Origin: Peribacillus simplex
Lineage (GTDB): Bacteria; Bacillota; Bacilli; Bacillales; DSM-1321
DNA: 64,000 nucleotides
Assembly (NCBI RefSeq): GCF_030123325.1
Contig: NZ_CP126106.1
Location: forward strand, 5,401,001 to 5,465,000
Reading direction: 5' to 3'
The notes under the pieces were generated by a model, which saw nothing but the letters and a program-made list of their open reading frames with translations, ran no database searches and was not told the DNA's origin. Of the stretch, positions 36,044-45,591 are shown piece by piece; the stretch's first letter is position 1; each line of letters opens with the position of its first letter. The translations under genes were made by a program, and so were the position numbers.

Positions 36044-36511
36044 CTACATCTTCTGCCGCTCACGGAAAGCACGTTCGATATCACGTTTCGCTTCCTTCTT
36101 CTTCAGGTCTTCACGCTTGTCATATTGTTTCTTCCCTTTACCCAGTCCGATTAAAACCTTGGCAAAGCCATTTTTCAAATACATTTTCAACGGCACGATC
36201 GTGTAACCCGTTTCTTTCGTTTCGCCAATCAGCTTATTGATTTCCTTTTTGTGCAGAAGGAGTTTACGTGTCCTTAATGGATCATGATTGTAACGATTTC
36301 CTTGCTCATACGGGCTGACATGCATATTATGAAGGTACAATTCGCCGTTTTGTATTTTGGCAAAGGAATCCTTCAAATTCACTTTTGCCGCACGAATCGA
36401 TTTGATTTCGGTCCCTTGCAAAACGATTCCCGCTTCAAATGTTTGTTCAATAAAGAAATCATGATACGCTTTTTTATTTTGTGCTAGTTGTTTACCTGAT
36501 CCTTTTGGCAT
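36044..36511 (-). CDS. smpB: SsrA-binding protein SmpB
   Basis: Small basic RNA-binding protein of 155 residues that delivers tmRNA to stalled ribosomes. GTEIKSIRAAKVNLKDSFA near residue 34 and the basic C-terminal tail (KREDLKKKEAKRDIERAFRER) are diagnostic. It lies between rnr and ssrA on the same strand, a conserved trans-translation module. Confidence 0.96.
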   Translation of the reverse strand: MPKGSGKQLAQNKKAYHDFFIEQTFEAGIVLQGTEIKSIRAAKVNLKDSFAKIQNGELYLHNMHVSPYEQGNRYNHDPLRTRKLLLHKKEINKLIGETKETGYTIVPLKMYLKNGFAKVLIGLGKGKKQYDKREDLKKKEAKRDIERAFRERQKM

Positions 36512-36578
36512 CTAACTCTCCCCTTTTTACATCCAATCGCGGCGAGAGGATGAAATGATCATCCCCCCGCCTCAATCT

Positions 36579-38936
36579 TTATCTCTTTTTTGGTTTTCTC
36601 TTGCGCTTGGCAGCTGGCGCATTTTCAAAGAATTTTTTCTTCTTTTTCGGTTTTTTTCCAGAAGAAGGCGAATCTCCATTACGGCCGCCGCCATTTCCTT
36701 CCTTACGTCCCCCATTGCCGCCTCGGCCGCGTTTGCGTTCACCTGAATTGGCCTTGAATATTTTCTTTTCGCCAGATGGACGCGGACGGCTTACCTTCAT
36801 GCCGATAATTTCAAAATCGATGGCGCGTTCCTCTTTATTGACGTTGGAAACACGTACGTCGATCTCATCGCCAATCCGGAACACATTACCGGTACGCTCC
36901 CCGATCATTGCAAGCTGACGCTCATCGAAGCGGTAATAATCATCCGTCATGAAGCTGACATGGACAAGTCCTTCAATGGTGTTCGGCAACTCGACGAACA
37001 TCCCGAAATTCGTAACCGAACCAATGATCCCGGTATACTCTTCGCCGATTTTATCCAGCATATATTCCGCTTTCTTCAGATCATCCGTTTCCCGTTCAGC
37101 ATCGACCGAGCGACGTTCACGTTTCGACGTATGATCGGCAATTTCAGGTAAGTTGGCATTCCATTTCTCCTTCGTGGCTTCATCCATTTTACCTTCCACC
37201 AAGTAGGTCCTGATCAACCTGTGCACGATCAAATCCGGGTAACGGCGAATCGGCGAGGTGAAATGTGTATAAAACTCAGCAGATAATCCAAAGTGACCTA
37301 AGCTCTCCGGATCATATTTCGCCTGTTGCATGGAACGAAGCATGACGGTTGAAATGACCGTTTCTTCCGGTTTACCGGCAACTGCCTCGATGATTTCCTG
37401 TAACGCCTTAGGATGGACGTCATTGGCCGATCCCCTTACAATATATCCGAAATTCGTAATGAATTCGAAGAAACGCTGCAGTTTTTCCGGCTTTGGATCT
37501 TCATGAATACGGTAGATGAACGGAACGTCAAGACGGTGGAAATGCTCTGCAACGGTTTCATTAGCCGCAAGCATGAACTCTTCAATCAGCTTTTCCGCTA
37601 CCGACCTTTCACGTAAAACCACATCAGTCGGATGGCCCTCTTCATCAACGATGACTCTCGCTTCATTGAAATCAAAGTCGATCGCACCGCGGTTCATCCG
37701 GTTTTTACGAAGGATGGCCGCTAACTTCTCCATGTCCTGGAACATTGGCACCAACGCTTCATAGCGTTCGAGCTGTTCTTCATCTTTATCCACAAGGATT
37801 TTGTTCACATTGCCATATGTCATACGTTCCGTCGTCTTAATGACACTTTCAAAAATCTCATGATTGACGACTTTGCCATCTGGCGTGATTTCCATTTCAC
37901 AAGATAGTGTAAAACGATCGACTTGCGGGTTCAAGGAACAAATGCCATTCGATAAACGATGCGGGATCATTGGAATGACCCTGTCCACCAAATATACGCT
38001 CGTCCCTCTTTCCAAAGCTTCCTTATCGATTGGAGATCCTTCCTTCACATAATGGCTGACATCAGCAATATGAACACCCAGCTTGTAATTGCCATTTTCA
38101 AGTTTAGAAACAGTGACGGCATCATCCAGGTCCTTTGCATCCGCTCCATCAATCGTGACCAAAACATCATTGCGCAAATCCCTGCGGCTGCCAATTTCAC
38201 TTTCTTGAATGGTATCCGAAACGGCATTGGCTTGCTCCATTACGTCTTCCGGGAACTCCATCGGCAAACCATATTTATGGATCACGGAAAGAATATCCAC
38301 ACCAGGGTCATTTTTATGCCCCAGAATCTCAATGACTTCGCCTTCAGCACTTATGCGACCTTCAGGATAGGAAGTGAGCTTGACGACAACCTTATGGCCC
38401 TCTACCGCTCCATGTGAAGCGTGCTGTGGAATGAAGATATCGCTTGCGATCTTTTTATCATCAGGAATGACGAAACCAAAACTTTTGCTTTCGGAGTATG
38501 TACCGACCACCTGTGTAATTCCGCGTTCAAGTATTCTGATGACCGTGCCTTCTTGCCTTGAGCCCGATGTTTCCGAAGATACTCGTACCATGACGACATC
38601 TCCATGCATCGCTGTGCCCGTTTCATTTGGCGGAATGAAAATATCATCCATTCCCGGGTTATCGTCAGGTGTCACAAAAGCGAATCCCTTTGCATGTCCC
38701 GTTAATTTACCGCGGAACAAATTCATTTTTTGCGGCAGGCCGTAACGATTGCTCCTCGTTCTGACCACCAATCCCTTTTCTTCCATCTTCACTAAAGCCT
38801 TAACGAAATTCTTGAAATCTGCCGAGTCTTCGATTTTCAAAGCCTCTTCCAGTTCTTGTACCGTTAATGGCTTATACGCTTCATCCGTCATATATGTCAG
38901 AAGCTTATTAATATGTTCTTGAATGTTATCTTCCAT
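36579..38936 (-). CDS. rnr: Ribonuclease R
   Basis: Processive 3'-5' exoribonuclease that unwinds and degrades structured RNA and takes part in tmRNA-directed decay. 785 residues: N-terminal helix-turn-helix (about 1-70), two cold-shock domains, the RNB catalytic domain with TIDGADAKDLDDAV near residue 270 (metal-binding aspartates), then an S1 domain (about 635-715). The end is a very basic Gly/Lys/Arg-rich tail. ATG 38936 follows AGGAGG. It precedes smpB by about 70 bases. Confidence 0.96.
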   Translation of the reverse strand: MEDNIQEHINKLLTYMTDEAYKPLTVQELEEALKIEDSADFKNFVKALVKMEEKGLVVRTRSNRYGLPQKMNLFRGKLTGHAKGFAFVTPDDNPGMDDIFIPPNETGTAMHGDVVMVRVSSETSGSRQEGTVIRILERGITQVVGTYSESKSFGFVIPDDKKIASDIFIPQHASHGAVEGHKVVVKLTSYPEGRISAEGEVIEILGHKNDPGVDILSVIHKYGLPMEFPEDVMEQANAVSDTIQESEIGSRRDLRNDVLVTIDGADAKDLDDAVTVSKLENGNYKLGVHIADVSHYVKEGSPIDKEALERGTSVYLVDRVIPMIPHRLSNGICSLNPQVDRFTLSCEMEITPDGKVVNHEIFESVIKTTERMTYGNVNKILVDKDEEQLERYEALVPMFQDMEKLAAILRKNRMNRGAIDFDFNEARVIVDEEGHPTDVVLRERSVAEKLIEEFMLAANETVAEHFHRLDVPFIYRIHEDPKPEKLQRFFEFITNFGYIVRGSANDVHPKALQEIIEAVAGKPEETVISTVMLRSMQQAKYDPESLGHFGLSAEFYTHFTSPIRRYPDLIVHRLIRTYLVEGKMDEATKEKWNANLPEIADHTSKRERRSVDAERETDDLKKAEYMLDKIGEEYTGIIGSVTNFGMFVELPNTIEGLVHVSFMTDDYYRFDERQLAMIGERTGNVFRIGDEIDVRVSNVNKEERAIDFEIIGMKVSRPRPSGEKKIFKANSGERKRGRGGNGGRKEGNGGGRNGDSPSSGKKPKKKKKFFENAPAAKRKRKPKKR

Positions 38937-38969
38937 GAAAACCCTCCTATTCAGGGTATAATAAATTTG

Positions 38970-39716
38970 TTATTCGGACCAATCCAGACTTTCTAAAAAT
39001 TCCAATACATCTTCATGCAACTGGTCTTTTTCTTTATCAAGAGTTATGACATGGCCGGATTCTTCATACCACTTGATTCGTTTGACCGGTGATTCTATGG
39101 AATCAATAATAATATCGGCACTTTTGGGATTGATAACATCATCATGCCGGCCCTGCACGACAAACGTCGGAGCGTAAATAAGGTCGACGTGCTCCCGTAC
39201 ATCCGTTATCAATTCCTGAAGGGCTTTCAATGTATTCATCGGTTTATCGGCAAGGAGGTCCATTTCAAGCTCTATTTGCTCTTGAGTTTTACCTTCATAC
39301 TTCTTAAATTCTCTGGCGTACTCCAATACTCCTTTAAACATCATTTCTTCACTTTTGATATGCATAGGCGCACACATTGATACGATACCCTTTATAGGTA
39401 CAGTGTAACCTAATTTAAGAGAAAATACGCCTCCTAATGAGAGTCCTGCAACAGCAATTTCTTCATGGCCTTTGCTTTTCAGAAAATCATAGGCCATCAT
39501 GACATCTTTCCACCAATCTTCCGGACCCGTTTTCACCAGCTCCTCTGGGGGAACGCCATGCCCTTTATAGTGCGGGGCATGGCAGGTGTATCCCTGTTTC
39601 TCCAAATAACGGCCCAGCATCCGTACATCCGCCGAATTCCCCGTAAATCCATGTAAAAGTAAGACAGCCCTTTTTCCGCCTTCAAAAGTAAAGGGCTGCT
39701 GCAGCTTGATTTTCAT
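38970..39716 (-). CDS. Carboxylesterase (YvaK/Est30 type)
   Basis: Alpha/beta hydrolase of 248 residues without a signal peptide. The nucleophile elbow GLSLGG (Ser near 93), Asp in GRHDDVIN near 193 and His in SGHVITLD near 223 give the triad. It corresponds to B. subtilis YvaK and the Geobacillus Est30 carboxylesterase in length and position, between secG and rnr. The physiological ester is unknown. Confidence 0.9.
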   Translation of the reverse strand: MKIKLQQPFTFEGGKRAVLLLHGFTGNSADVRMLGRYLEKQGYTCHAPHYKGHGVPPEELVKTGPEDWWKDVMMAYDFLKSKGHEEIAVAGLSLGGVFSLKLGYTVPIKGIVSMCAPMHIKSEEMMFKGVLEYAREFKKYEGKTQEQIELEMDLLADKPMNTLKALQELITDVREHVDLIYAPTFVVQGRHDDVINPKSADIIIDSIESPVKRIKWYEESGHVITLDKEKDQLHEDVLEFLESLDWSE

Positions 39717-39815
39717 GACTTCAAACTCCTTTATCGGTAAATAGAATGAAAAAAATCCCTATCTTATAATTAAGTACTAAAATCACTATATCTATTCATG
39801 CAACTATTGTGCAAA

Positions 39816-39843
39816 GAAAAAAGCCTAGCTAATTAGCTAGACT
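39816..39843 (-). terminator. Terminator downstream of secG
   Basis: AGTCTAGCTAATTAGCTAGGCT on the minus strand forms a nearly perfect stem, followed by six T. Confidence 0.75.
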
Positions 39844-39856
39844 CATTTTTGATCCA

Positions 39857-40090
39857 TTACACATCAAAGAAAGCAACAAGTAAAGTTAAAGCAAAGAAAA
39901 AAATCGCCAATACTATCGTTGCACGATGTAAAATCAGGTCCAAACCGCGTGCCTTTTGCTTTCCGAATAGCTGCTCAGCACCGCCGGCAATCGCACCGGA
40001 TAAACCTGCACTCTTACCTGATTGAAGCAATACCGTCACAATGAGGGCGATACTGACAATCACTAAAAGCGTTATGAGAAATGCATGCAT
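39857..40090 (-). CDS. secG: Protein-export membrane protein SecG
   Basis: Small SecYEG subunit with two membrane segments (about 4-22 and 55-75) and the family stretch VLLQSGKSAGLSGAI between. 77 residues from ATG 40090, 6 bases after AGGAGGTG; the longer frame to 40159 is excluded on length (B. subtilis SecG has 76). It lies upstream of the esterase-rnr-smpB-ssrA genes but ends in its own terminator. Confidence 0.93.
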   Translation of the reverse strand: MHAFLITLLVIVSIALIVTVLLQSGKSAGLSGAIAGGAEQLFGKQKARGLDLILHRATIVLAIFFFALTLLVAFFDV

Positions 40091-40266
40091 GCAATTACAC
40101 CTCCTGAAGAACCAATAAACAATTACTTTAACTTTACCACACCCAATAAATATCCACAATCTTTGTTATACTATGATGGTAAGAATTCCTAAAAACCCAT
40201 AGTCATTTATTTCTTTTTGAAACAAAGTTTGAGATAATTTGAATAAATAGAGAAAGAGGTGTCAAT

Positions 40267-40809
40267 ATGTTTAAGTCCATACTTCGGATTCTTGATCTCC
40301 TGACCATCCTATTCTCGGCGGTTGCCGGCTATTCTTTATGGACAGGCGGTAGCAATTTTATCAGTGTCCTATTAATTATCCTATCACCGCTTTTATTGCT
40401 GCTGGCAAAGTATCACGGAAATCGATACTTATTATTTGCTGCATATATCACGACAACCGTTTATTTTACTGCTATTATTTATAATGGACTTTCCAATAGC
40501 GGTACCGACTTTTTCCAATCAAGCTTCAATGTCCTCCTGATCGGGGCGGCAGCCGCCTTGCTGAGCGTCATAGCAGCGGTCATTGGGTTTGGGACCAATA
40601 CTCTTACGATTCTTTGGTTATCGTTTCACGCCCTTGTCACATTCGAGACAATCAGGATGTCATCTGGTTTCCTTTCGAACTTTTGGTCTGATCCCGTCGT
40701 GGAAACAGCAGTTCGTAATGATTATCCATTTTTATTGATGGTCGTCTGGATTGGCTTATTCCTTGATAAATATCAAAGTGAATTAACAAGGGATTACTTA
40801 TCACGATAA
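40267..40809 (+). CDS. Uncharacterised membrane protein
   Basis: 180 residues with about five hydrophobic segments (roughly 7-25, 30-47, 55-75, 88-108, 112-130) and a short charged C-terminal end. I recognise no family. It starts 7 bases after AGAAAGAGG, divergent from secG, and the D,D-carboxypeptidase lipoprotein gene follows by 55 bases on the same strand, which may hint at an envelope role. No motif supports a function. Confidence 0.6.
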   Translation: MFKSILRILDLLTILFSAVAGYSLWTGGSNFISVLLIILSPLLLLLAKYHGNRYLLFAAYITTTVYFTAIIYNGLSNSGTDFFQSSFNVLLIGAAAALLSVIAAVIGFGTNTLTILWLSFHALVTFETIRMSSGFLSNFWSDPVVETAVRNDYPFLLMVVWIGLFLDKYQSELTRDYLSR

Positions 40810-40864
40810 TTTTTCAAAACTACTTTTATTGGAAATCTTATATTAAAAGCAAGGGGCCTTTCAT

Positions 40865-41713
40865 ATGTTAAAACCTATATTTGCAGCAACCGCTCTATCA
40901 TCTTTCATTCTGATGGCTGGCTGTTCATCCGACCTGACAAGCGATCATGAAAAAGAGCAAAAAGAAGAACAACCGAGCTCCCAGGATACAGATACGGATA
41001 CGGAGACAGAGACAGAGTCAGAAGCCGACAAGAATGATGATTCAAAAGAATCGGCCCAACGCCAGGTGGAAGTTGATGAAGCGGCTAAACCGGCACAGGC
41101 TGGCCTTCAGACGTTAGCCCATCCGGAAGACATACCTGTACTTGTCAATAAACAATACAGCCTGCCTGAAGATTACAAACCCGATGACCTTATCTACCCA
41201 AAAGTGGATTTCATCTTTCAAGATAAAATCGAAAAAAGAATGATGCGTGAAGAAGCGGGGAAAGCTCTTGAAGTAATGTTCCAGGCTGCCGAGAAAGACA
41301 ACATGCACTTTGCCGGCGTTTCCGCTTACCGCTCACACCAAACACAAATCACGGTCTTTAATAACTATGTGGCTAAGGACGGGGAAGAAAAAGCGAAAAC
41401 CTACAGCGCAATGCCTGGGACAAGCGAGCATGAAACGGGCCTGGCGATTGACGTCACGACCCACGACGGTGCATGCGCTGCCCAAGACTGCTTCGGTGAT
41501 ACGAATGAAGCGGCCTGGCTTGCTGAACATGCACATGAATACGGATTTATCATCCGCTACCCTGAAGGCAAGGAAAACATCACAGGGTATAAATACGAAC
41601 CATGGCACATCCGTTATGTTGGTGTCGCTACCGCAACTGAAATCTTTGAAGCTAAGATTACATTAGAAGAATACTATAATGCCGTACCAGTGGAAGCTGT
41701 ATCGAATAAATAA
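40865..41713 (+). CDS. D-alanyl-D-alanine carboxypeptidase lipoprotein (VanY/M15B type)
   Basis: Extracellular zinc peptidase of 282 residues that trims the terminal D-Ala from peptidoglycan peptides. A lipobox LMAGC lies at about residues 16-20, followed by a Glu/Asp/Ser/Thr-rich linker (about 21-75). The M15B/VanY domain has YRSHQTQ, SEHETGLAIDV near residue 190 (His, Asp zinc ligands) and EPWHIRYVG near 242 (Glu base and His ligand). The length and lipoprotein anchor are like YodJ. A terminator follows. Confidence 0.9.
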   Translation: MLKPIFAATALSSFILMAGCSSDLTSDHEKEQKEEQPSSQDTDTDTETETESEADKNDDSKESAQRQVEVDEAAKPAQAGLQTLAHPEDIPVLVNKQYSLPEDYKPDDLIYPKVDFIFQDKIEKRMMREEAGKALEVMFQAAEKDNMHFAGVSAYRSHQTQITVFNNYVAKDGEEKAKTYSAMPGTSEHETGLAIDVTTHDGACAAQDCFGDTNEAAWLAEHAHEYGFIIRYPEGKENITGYKYEPWHIRYVGVATATEIFEAKITLEEYYNAVPVEAVSNK

Positions 41714-41746
41714 AAAAAGGTGCCCGGTTGCGGCACCTTTTTTTTT
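41713..41746 (+). terminator. Terminator of the D,D-carboxypeptidase gene
   Basis: AAAAAAGGTGCC (41713-41724) and GGCACCTTTTTT pair around a CGGTTGC loop; nine T follow. Confidence 0.88.
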
Positions 41747-41768
41747 ATTAATCAAACGTTTGATTAAT
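41747..41768. repeat. Perfect 22-bp palindrome
   Basis: ATTAATCAAAC followed by its exact complement GTTTGATTAAT, with no spacer. The form is that of an operator for a TetR-like dimer, but no such regulator or start codon is near; it lies between two convergent terminators. Confidence 0.6.
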
Positions 41769-41831
41769 TCCTTTTATCAGCCCTGATCCAAGCTGGAATC
41801 AGTGACTGGACGGCTAACGTTGTAAGCAAAA

Positions 41832-41873
41832 AAACTCCCATCCAATGTGAATTCTCACATTGGATGGGAGTTG
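41832..41873 (-). terminator. Terminator of the glycolytic operon
   Basis: AACTCCCATCCAATGTGA (41833-41850) and its complement (41855-41872) form an 18-bp perfect stem with a 4-base loop. On the minus strand seven T follow. Confidence 0.92.
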
Positions 41874-41929
41874 AAAAGAAATAACTATGCAGAACCCATC
41901 TTCTTGTCAGAAGCGGAATCCCAAAATAA

Positions 41930-43225
41930 TTACTTCTTCAAGTTATAGAAAGATTTCAAGCCTGCATATACAGCCAAGTCACCAAGCTGGTCTTCGATGC
42001 GAAGAAGTTGGTTGTATTTAGCGATACGGTCTGTACGGGACATGGAACCAGTTTTGATTTGTCCTGCGTTTGTTGCAACGGCAATATCAGCGATCGTTGC
42101 ATCTTCCGTTTCACCTGAACGGTGGGAAACGACTGCAGTGTAGCCTGCACGTTTAGCCATTTCGATTGCATCAAACGTTTCTGTCAGTGTACCAATTTGG
42201 TTCACTTTGATCAGGATGGAGTTACCGATGCCTTTTTCGATGCCTTCAGCCAATTTTTTTGTGTTCGTCACAAATAGATCGTCACCAACTAGTTGAACTT
42301 TAGAACCGATGCGTTCCGTTAAAAGTTTGTGGCCTTCCCAGTCATTTTCATCCAGGCCGTCTTCGATGGAGAGAATAGGGAACTCATTCACTAGCTCTTC
42401 ATAGAAAGCAACCATTTCTTCGGATGTAACACCATTGCGGCCTTCGCCTGCAAGATCATATTTGCCTGTTTCTTTATTATAGAATTCAGATGAAGCTACG
42501 TCCATGCCAAGATAGATATCTTCGCCTGCTTTATAGCCAGCCTTTTCAATTGCCTCGATGATGACTTGAAGTGCTTCACGGTTCGAACCAAGGTTTGGCG
42601 CAAAGCCGCCTTCATCGCCGACTGCCGTATTCAAGCCTTTGGCAGAAAGGACAGATTTCAAAGCATGGAATACTTCAGCACCCATACGAACCGCTTCTTT
42701 GAAGCTAGGAGCGCCTACAGGAAGGATCATGAATTCCTGGAAGTCTACATTGTTATCGGCATGTGATCCGCCGTTAATGATGTTCATCATTGGAGTTGGA
42801 AGTTGTTTCGCATTGAACCCTCCAAGGTAACGATACAATGGTAAACCTGAAAATTCCGCAGCGGCATGGGCAGCAGCCATTGACACGCCAAGGATTGCAT
42901 TAGCTCCCAGGTTTCCTTTGTTTTCAGTGCCATCCAATTCAATCATAGTAAGGTCAAGGCCTGCTTGGTTCGTTACATCCAAACCGATGACAGCTTCAGC
43001 AATGATATCATTTACATTATCTACTGCTTTTTGTACCCCTTTACCCAGGTAACGAGATTTATCTCCGTCACGAAGCTCAACCGCTTCGTGTTCCCCTGTT
43101 GAAGCACCTGATGGTACGATTGCACGTCCGAAGTATCCGGACTCTGTTTGAATTTCTACTTCTATTGTTGGGTTACCACGGGAATCTAGCACTTCACGTG
43201 CATATACATGTTCAATGTACGGCAT
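41930..43225 (-). CDS. eno: Enolase
   Basis: Glycolytic enzyme converting 2-phosphoglycerate to phosphoenolpyruvate, also found in the RNA degradosome-like complex of Bacillus. 431 residues. SGASTGEHEA near residue 40, the metal-binding SIEDGLDENDWEG near 287 and SHRSGETED near 370 are seen. It is the last gene of cggR-gapA-pgk-tpiA-gpmI-eno and is closed by a very strong terminator. Confidence 0.97.
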   Translation of the reverse strand: MPYIEHVYAREVLDSRGNPTIEVEIQTESGYFGRAIVPSGASTGEHEAVELRDGDKSRYLGKGVQKAVDNVNDIIAEAVIGLDVTNQAGLDLTMIELDGTENKGNLGANAILGVSMAAAHAAAEFSGLPLYRYLGGFNAKQLPTPMMNIINGGSHADNNVDFQEFMILPVGAPSFKEAVRMGAEVFHALKSVLSAKGLNTAVGDEGGFAPNLGSNREALQVIIEAIEKAGYKAGEDIYLGMDVASSEFYNKETGKYDLAGEGRNGVTSEEMVAFYEELVNEFPILSIEDGLDENDWEGHKLLTERIGSKVQLVGDDLFVTNTKKLAEGIEKGIGNSILIKVNQIGTLTETFDAIEMAKRAGYTAVVSHRSGETEDATIADIAVATNAGQIKTGSMSRTDRIAKYNQLLRIEDQLGDLAVYAGLKSFYNLKK

Positions 43226-43255
43226 TATAAATCTCTCCTTTTCCTATTCACATTT

Positions 43256-44791
43256 TTATTTAGATAATAGGGATTTCCCTGTCATTTCAACAGGTTTTTC
43301 GACTCCAAGCAAATCAAGCATCGTTGGAGCTAAATCGCCTAAGATACCACCTGTTCTTAATGTTACCTGATTTTTAGTGATAATGACAGGCACGGGATTC
43401 GTAGTATGGGCTGTCATGGGGTTGCCTTCAAGCGTCACGACTTCATCAGCATTACCATGGTCAGCGGTAATGATTGCTGTACCGCCTTTTGAGACGATTA
43501 AATCGACAATCCTGCCTAGGCATTCATCCACTGTTTCAATCGCTTTAATGGTAGGCTCAAGCATCCCTGAATGACCAACCATGTCCGGGTTGGCAAAATT
43601 CAAGAGAATGGCATCAAAGCGGTCAGCCTCAATCTGTTCCACCAATGCATCCGTCACTTCATAAGCACTCATTTCCGGTTGTAAATCATATGTAGCGACT
43701 TTCGGAGAATTAATTAAAATCCTCTCTTCACCAGGAAACTTCTCTTCACGTCCGCCGCTCATGAAAAACGTCACATGCGGATATTTTTCAGTTTCAGCGA
43801 TACGAAGCTGGGTAAGCTGGTTTTGGGAAAGTACTTCCCCTAATGTATTATCAAGATTTGTCGGATTAAATGCAACATATCCGTCAACTGTTTCTGAAAA
43901 ATGTGTCAAACAGACAAAATGGAGATGCTTCGGATGTCCAGGACCGCGGTCAAATGAGCGGAAATCCTCATTCGTGAACGTATTGGAAATCTGGATCGCC
44001 CGGTCTGGACGGAAGTTATAAAAGATTACGGCATCCTCATTTTTAATCGTTGCCACCGGCTTACCGTCTTCCGCCGTTATGACCGAAGGTATCACGAACT
44101 CGTCAAAAATACCATGTTCGTAGGAATCCTCGACACATTCCATTGCAGAAGAGTAAGCAGGGCCATCACCATACACCATCGAACGGTAGGATTTCTCCAC
44201 ACGTTCCCATCGCTTATCACGGTCCATCGAATAATATCGTCCGGATATGGTCGCAAACTGACCAACACCGATTTCCTTCATTTTCGCTTCCGCTTCCTTA
44301 ATATAACCCTGCGCCGTTTTCGGTCCGACATCACGGCCATCCAAAAATGCATGTACATATACATTTTTAACTCCTTCTTTTGCGGCCAATTTCAGCAGGG
44401 CGTACATATGATCGATATGACTGTGCACGCCGCCATCTGAAAGAAGACCGAAAAGATGAAGGTCCGTGCCTTTTTCCTTGGTATGGCTCATGGCATCGAC
44501 CAAAGTTGGGTTTTGTGCAAACTCGCCTTCACGGATAGCCAGGTTCACACGGGTCAGACTTTGATAAACGATCCGGCCTGCCCCGATATTCAAATGCCCA
44601 ACTTCCGAGTTTCCCATTTGACCGGCAGGCAAGCCGACCGCTTCCCCGCTTGCCGTTAAATGGGAATGAGGATACTGTTCCCAGTAACGGTCAAAGTTCG
44701 GTTTTTTCGCATGATAAACAGCATTTCCCTTTTCTTCGTTACGGCAGCCAAATCCGTCTAAGATGATAAGTGCCACAGGCGACTTACTCAT
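43256..44791 (-). CDS. gpmI: 2,3-bisphosphoglycerate-independent phosphoglycerate mutase
   Basis: Mn-dependent alkaline-phosphatase-fold enzyme interconverting 3- and 2-phosphoglycerate. 511 residues. The catalytic Ser is in GNSEVGHLNIG near residue 62; ILDGFG near the N-terminus and TADHGNAD near 445 hold metal ligands. It overlaps tpiA by 8 bases and lies 30 bases before eno. Confidence 0.97.
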   Translation of the reverse strand: MSKSPVALIILDGFGCRNEEKGNAVYHAKKPNFDRYWEQYPHSHLTASGEAVGLPAGQMGNSEVGHLNIGAGRIVYQSLTRVNLAIREGEFAQNPTLVDAMSHTKEKGTDLHLFGLLSDGGVHSHIDHMYALLKLAAKEGVKNVYVHAFLDGRDVGPKTAQGYIKEAEAKMKEIGVGQFATISGRYYSMDRDKRWERVEKSYRSMVYGDGPAYSSAMECVEDSYEHGIFDEFVIPSVITAEDGKPVATIKNEDAVIFYNFRPDRAIQISNTFTNEDFRSFDRGPGHPKHLHFVCLTHFSETVDGYVAFNPTNLDNTLGEVLSQNQLTQLRIAETEKYPHVTFFMSGGREEKFPGEERILINSPKVATYDLQPEMSAYEVTDALVEQIEADRFDAILLNFANPDMVGHSGMLEPTIKAIETVDECLGRIVDLIVSKGGTAIITADHGNADEVVTLEGNPMTAHTTNPVPVIITKNQVTLRTGGILGDLAPTMLDLLGVEKPVEMTGKSLLSK

Positions 44792-45545
44792 AGTGACCAG
44801 CCTCCAGCAATTGTAAAAATGAATCGGGTTTCAGGCTTGCACCGCCAACCAACGCACCGTCTATATCAGGCTGTGCCATGTACTCTTTAATATTCTCAGG
44901 TTTTACACTGCCACCGTACTGAATGCGGATGGCTGCAGCTGCTTCATTTGAAAATTTGTCGGCAACAACTGAGCGGATATGTGCACAAACTTCATTTGCA
45001 TCTTGAGCAGATGAAGATTTTCCTGTTCCAATCGCCCAAATCGGCTCATAAGCAATAACGGCTTGTTTCAATTGATCGTCAGATAAACCTGCCAGGCCTT
45101 TTTCAATCTGGCTGCCTACGAAATCATTCGTTTCGCCAGCTTCCCTTTGCTCAAGTGTTTCACCGCAGCAAACGATCGGGGTCAACTGGTGGGCAAAAGC
45201 GGCATGAGCTTTTTTATTAACGGCTTCATCCGTTTCGTTGAACATTTCCCGGCGCTCAGAATGACCAAGTATGACGTAGGATACACCAAGATCAGCCAAT
45301 GCGATTGGGCTGATTTCTCCTGTGAAAGCACCGCTTTCTTCAAAGTGCATGTTCTGCGCCCCGAGTTTCACATCGGTTCCTTTTGCTGCTTGAACCAGCT
45401 GATCCAAAAATAAAGCTGGAGCACATACAACCGTATCAATTACATCTTGCTTCGGAATCAAATTGCTCACTTCTTCTAAAAAGGCAGTCGCTTCAGATAG
45501 TGTTTTATTCATTTTCCAGTTTCCTGCAATAATCGGTTTACGCAT
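44784..45545 (-). CDS. tpiA: Triosephosphate isomerase
   Basis: Interconverts dihydroxyacetone phosphate and glyceraldehyde 3-phosphate. About 253 residues. GNWKMNKT (Lys), LGHSERR (His) near residue 95 and AYEPIWAIGTGK (Glu base) near 165 are all present. ATG 45545 gives the family start MRKPIIAGNWK; an ATG four codons earlier lies too near the ribosome site. It is coupled to gpmI by an 8-base overlap. Confidence 0.97.
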   Translation of the reverse strand: MRKPIIAGNWKMNKTLSEATAFLEEVSNLIPKQDVIDTVVCAPALFLDQLVQAAKGTDVKLGAQNMHFEESGAFTGEISPIALADLGVSYVILGHSERREMFNETDEAVNKKAHAAFAHQLTPIVCCGETLEQREAGETNDFVGSQIEKGLAGLSDDQLKQAVIAYEPIWAIGTGKSSSAQDANEVCAHIRSVVADKFSNEAAAAIRIQYGGSVKPENIKEYMAQPDIDGALVGGASLKPDSFLQLLEAGHYE

Positions 45546-45591
45546 TTGGTTTCTCATCCCTTCTAAAGTTGAAGTATGTAACGGATTGATC

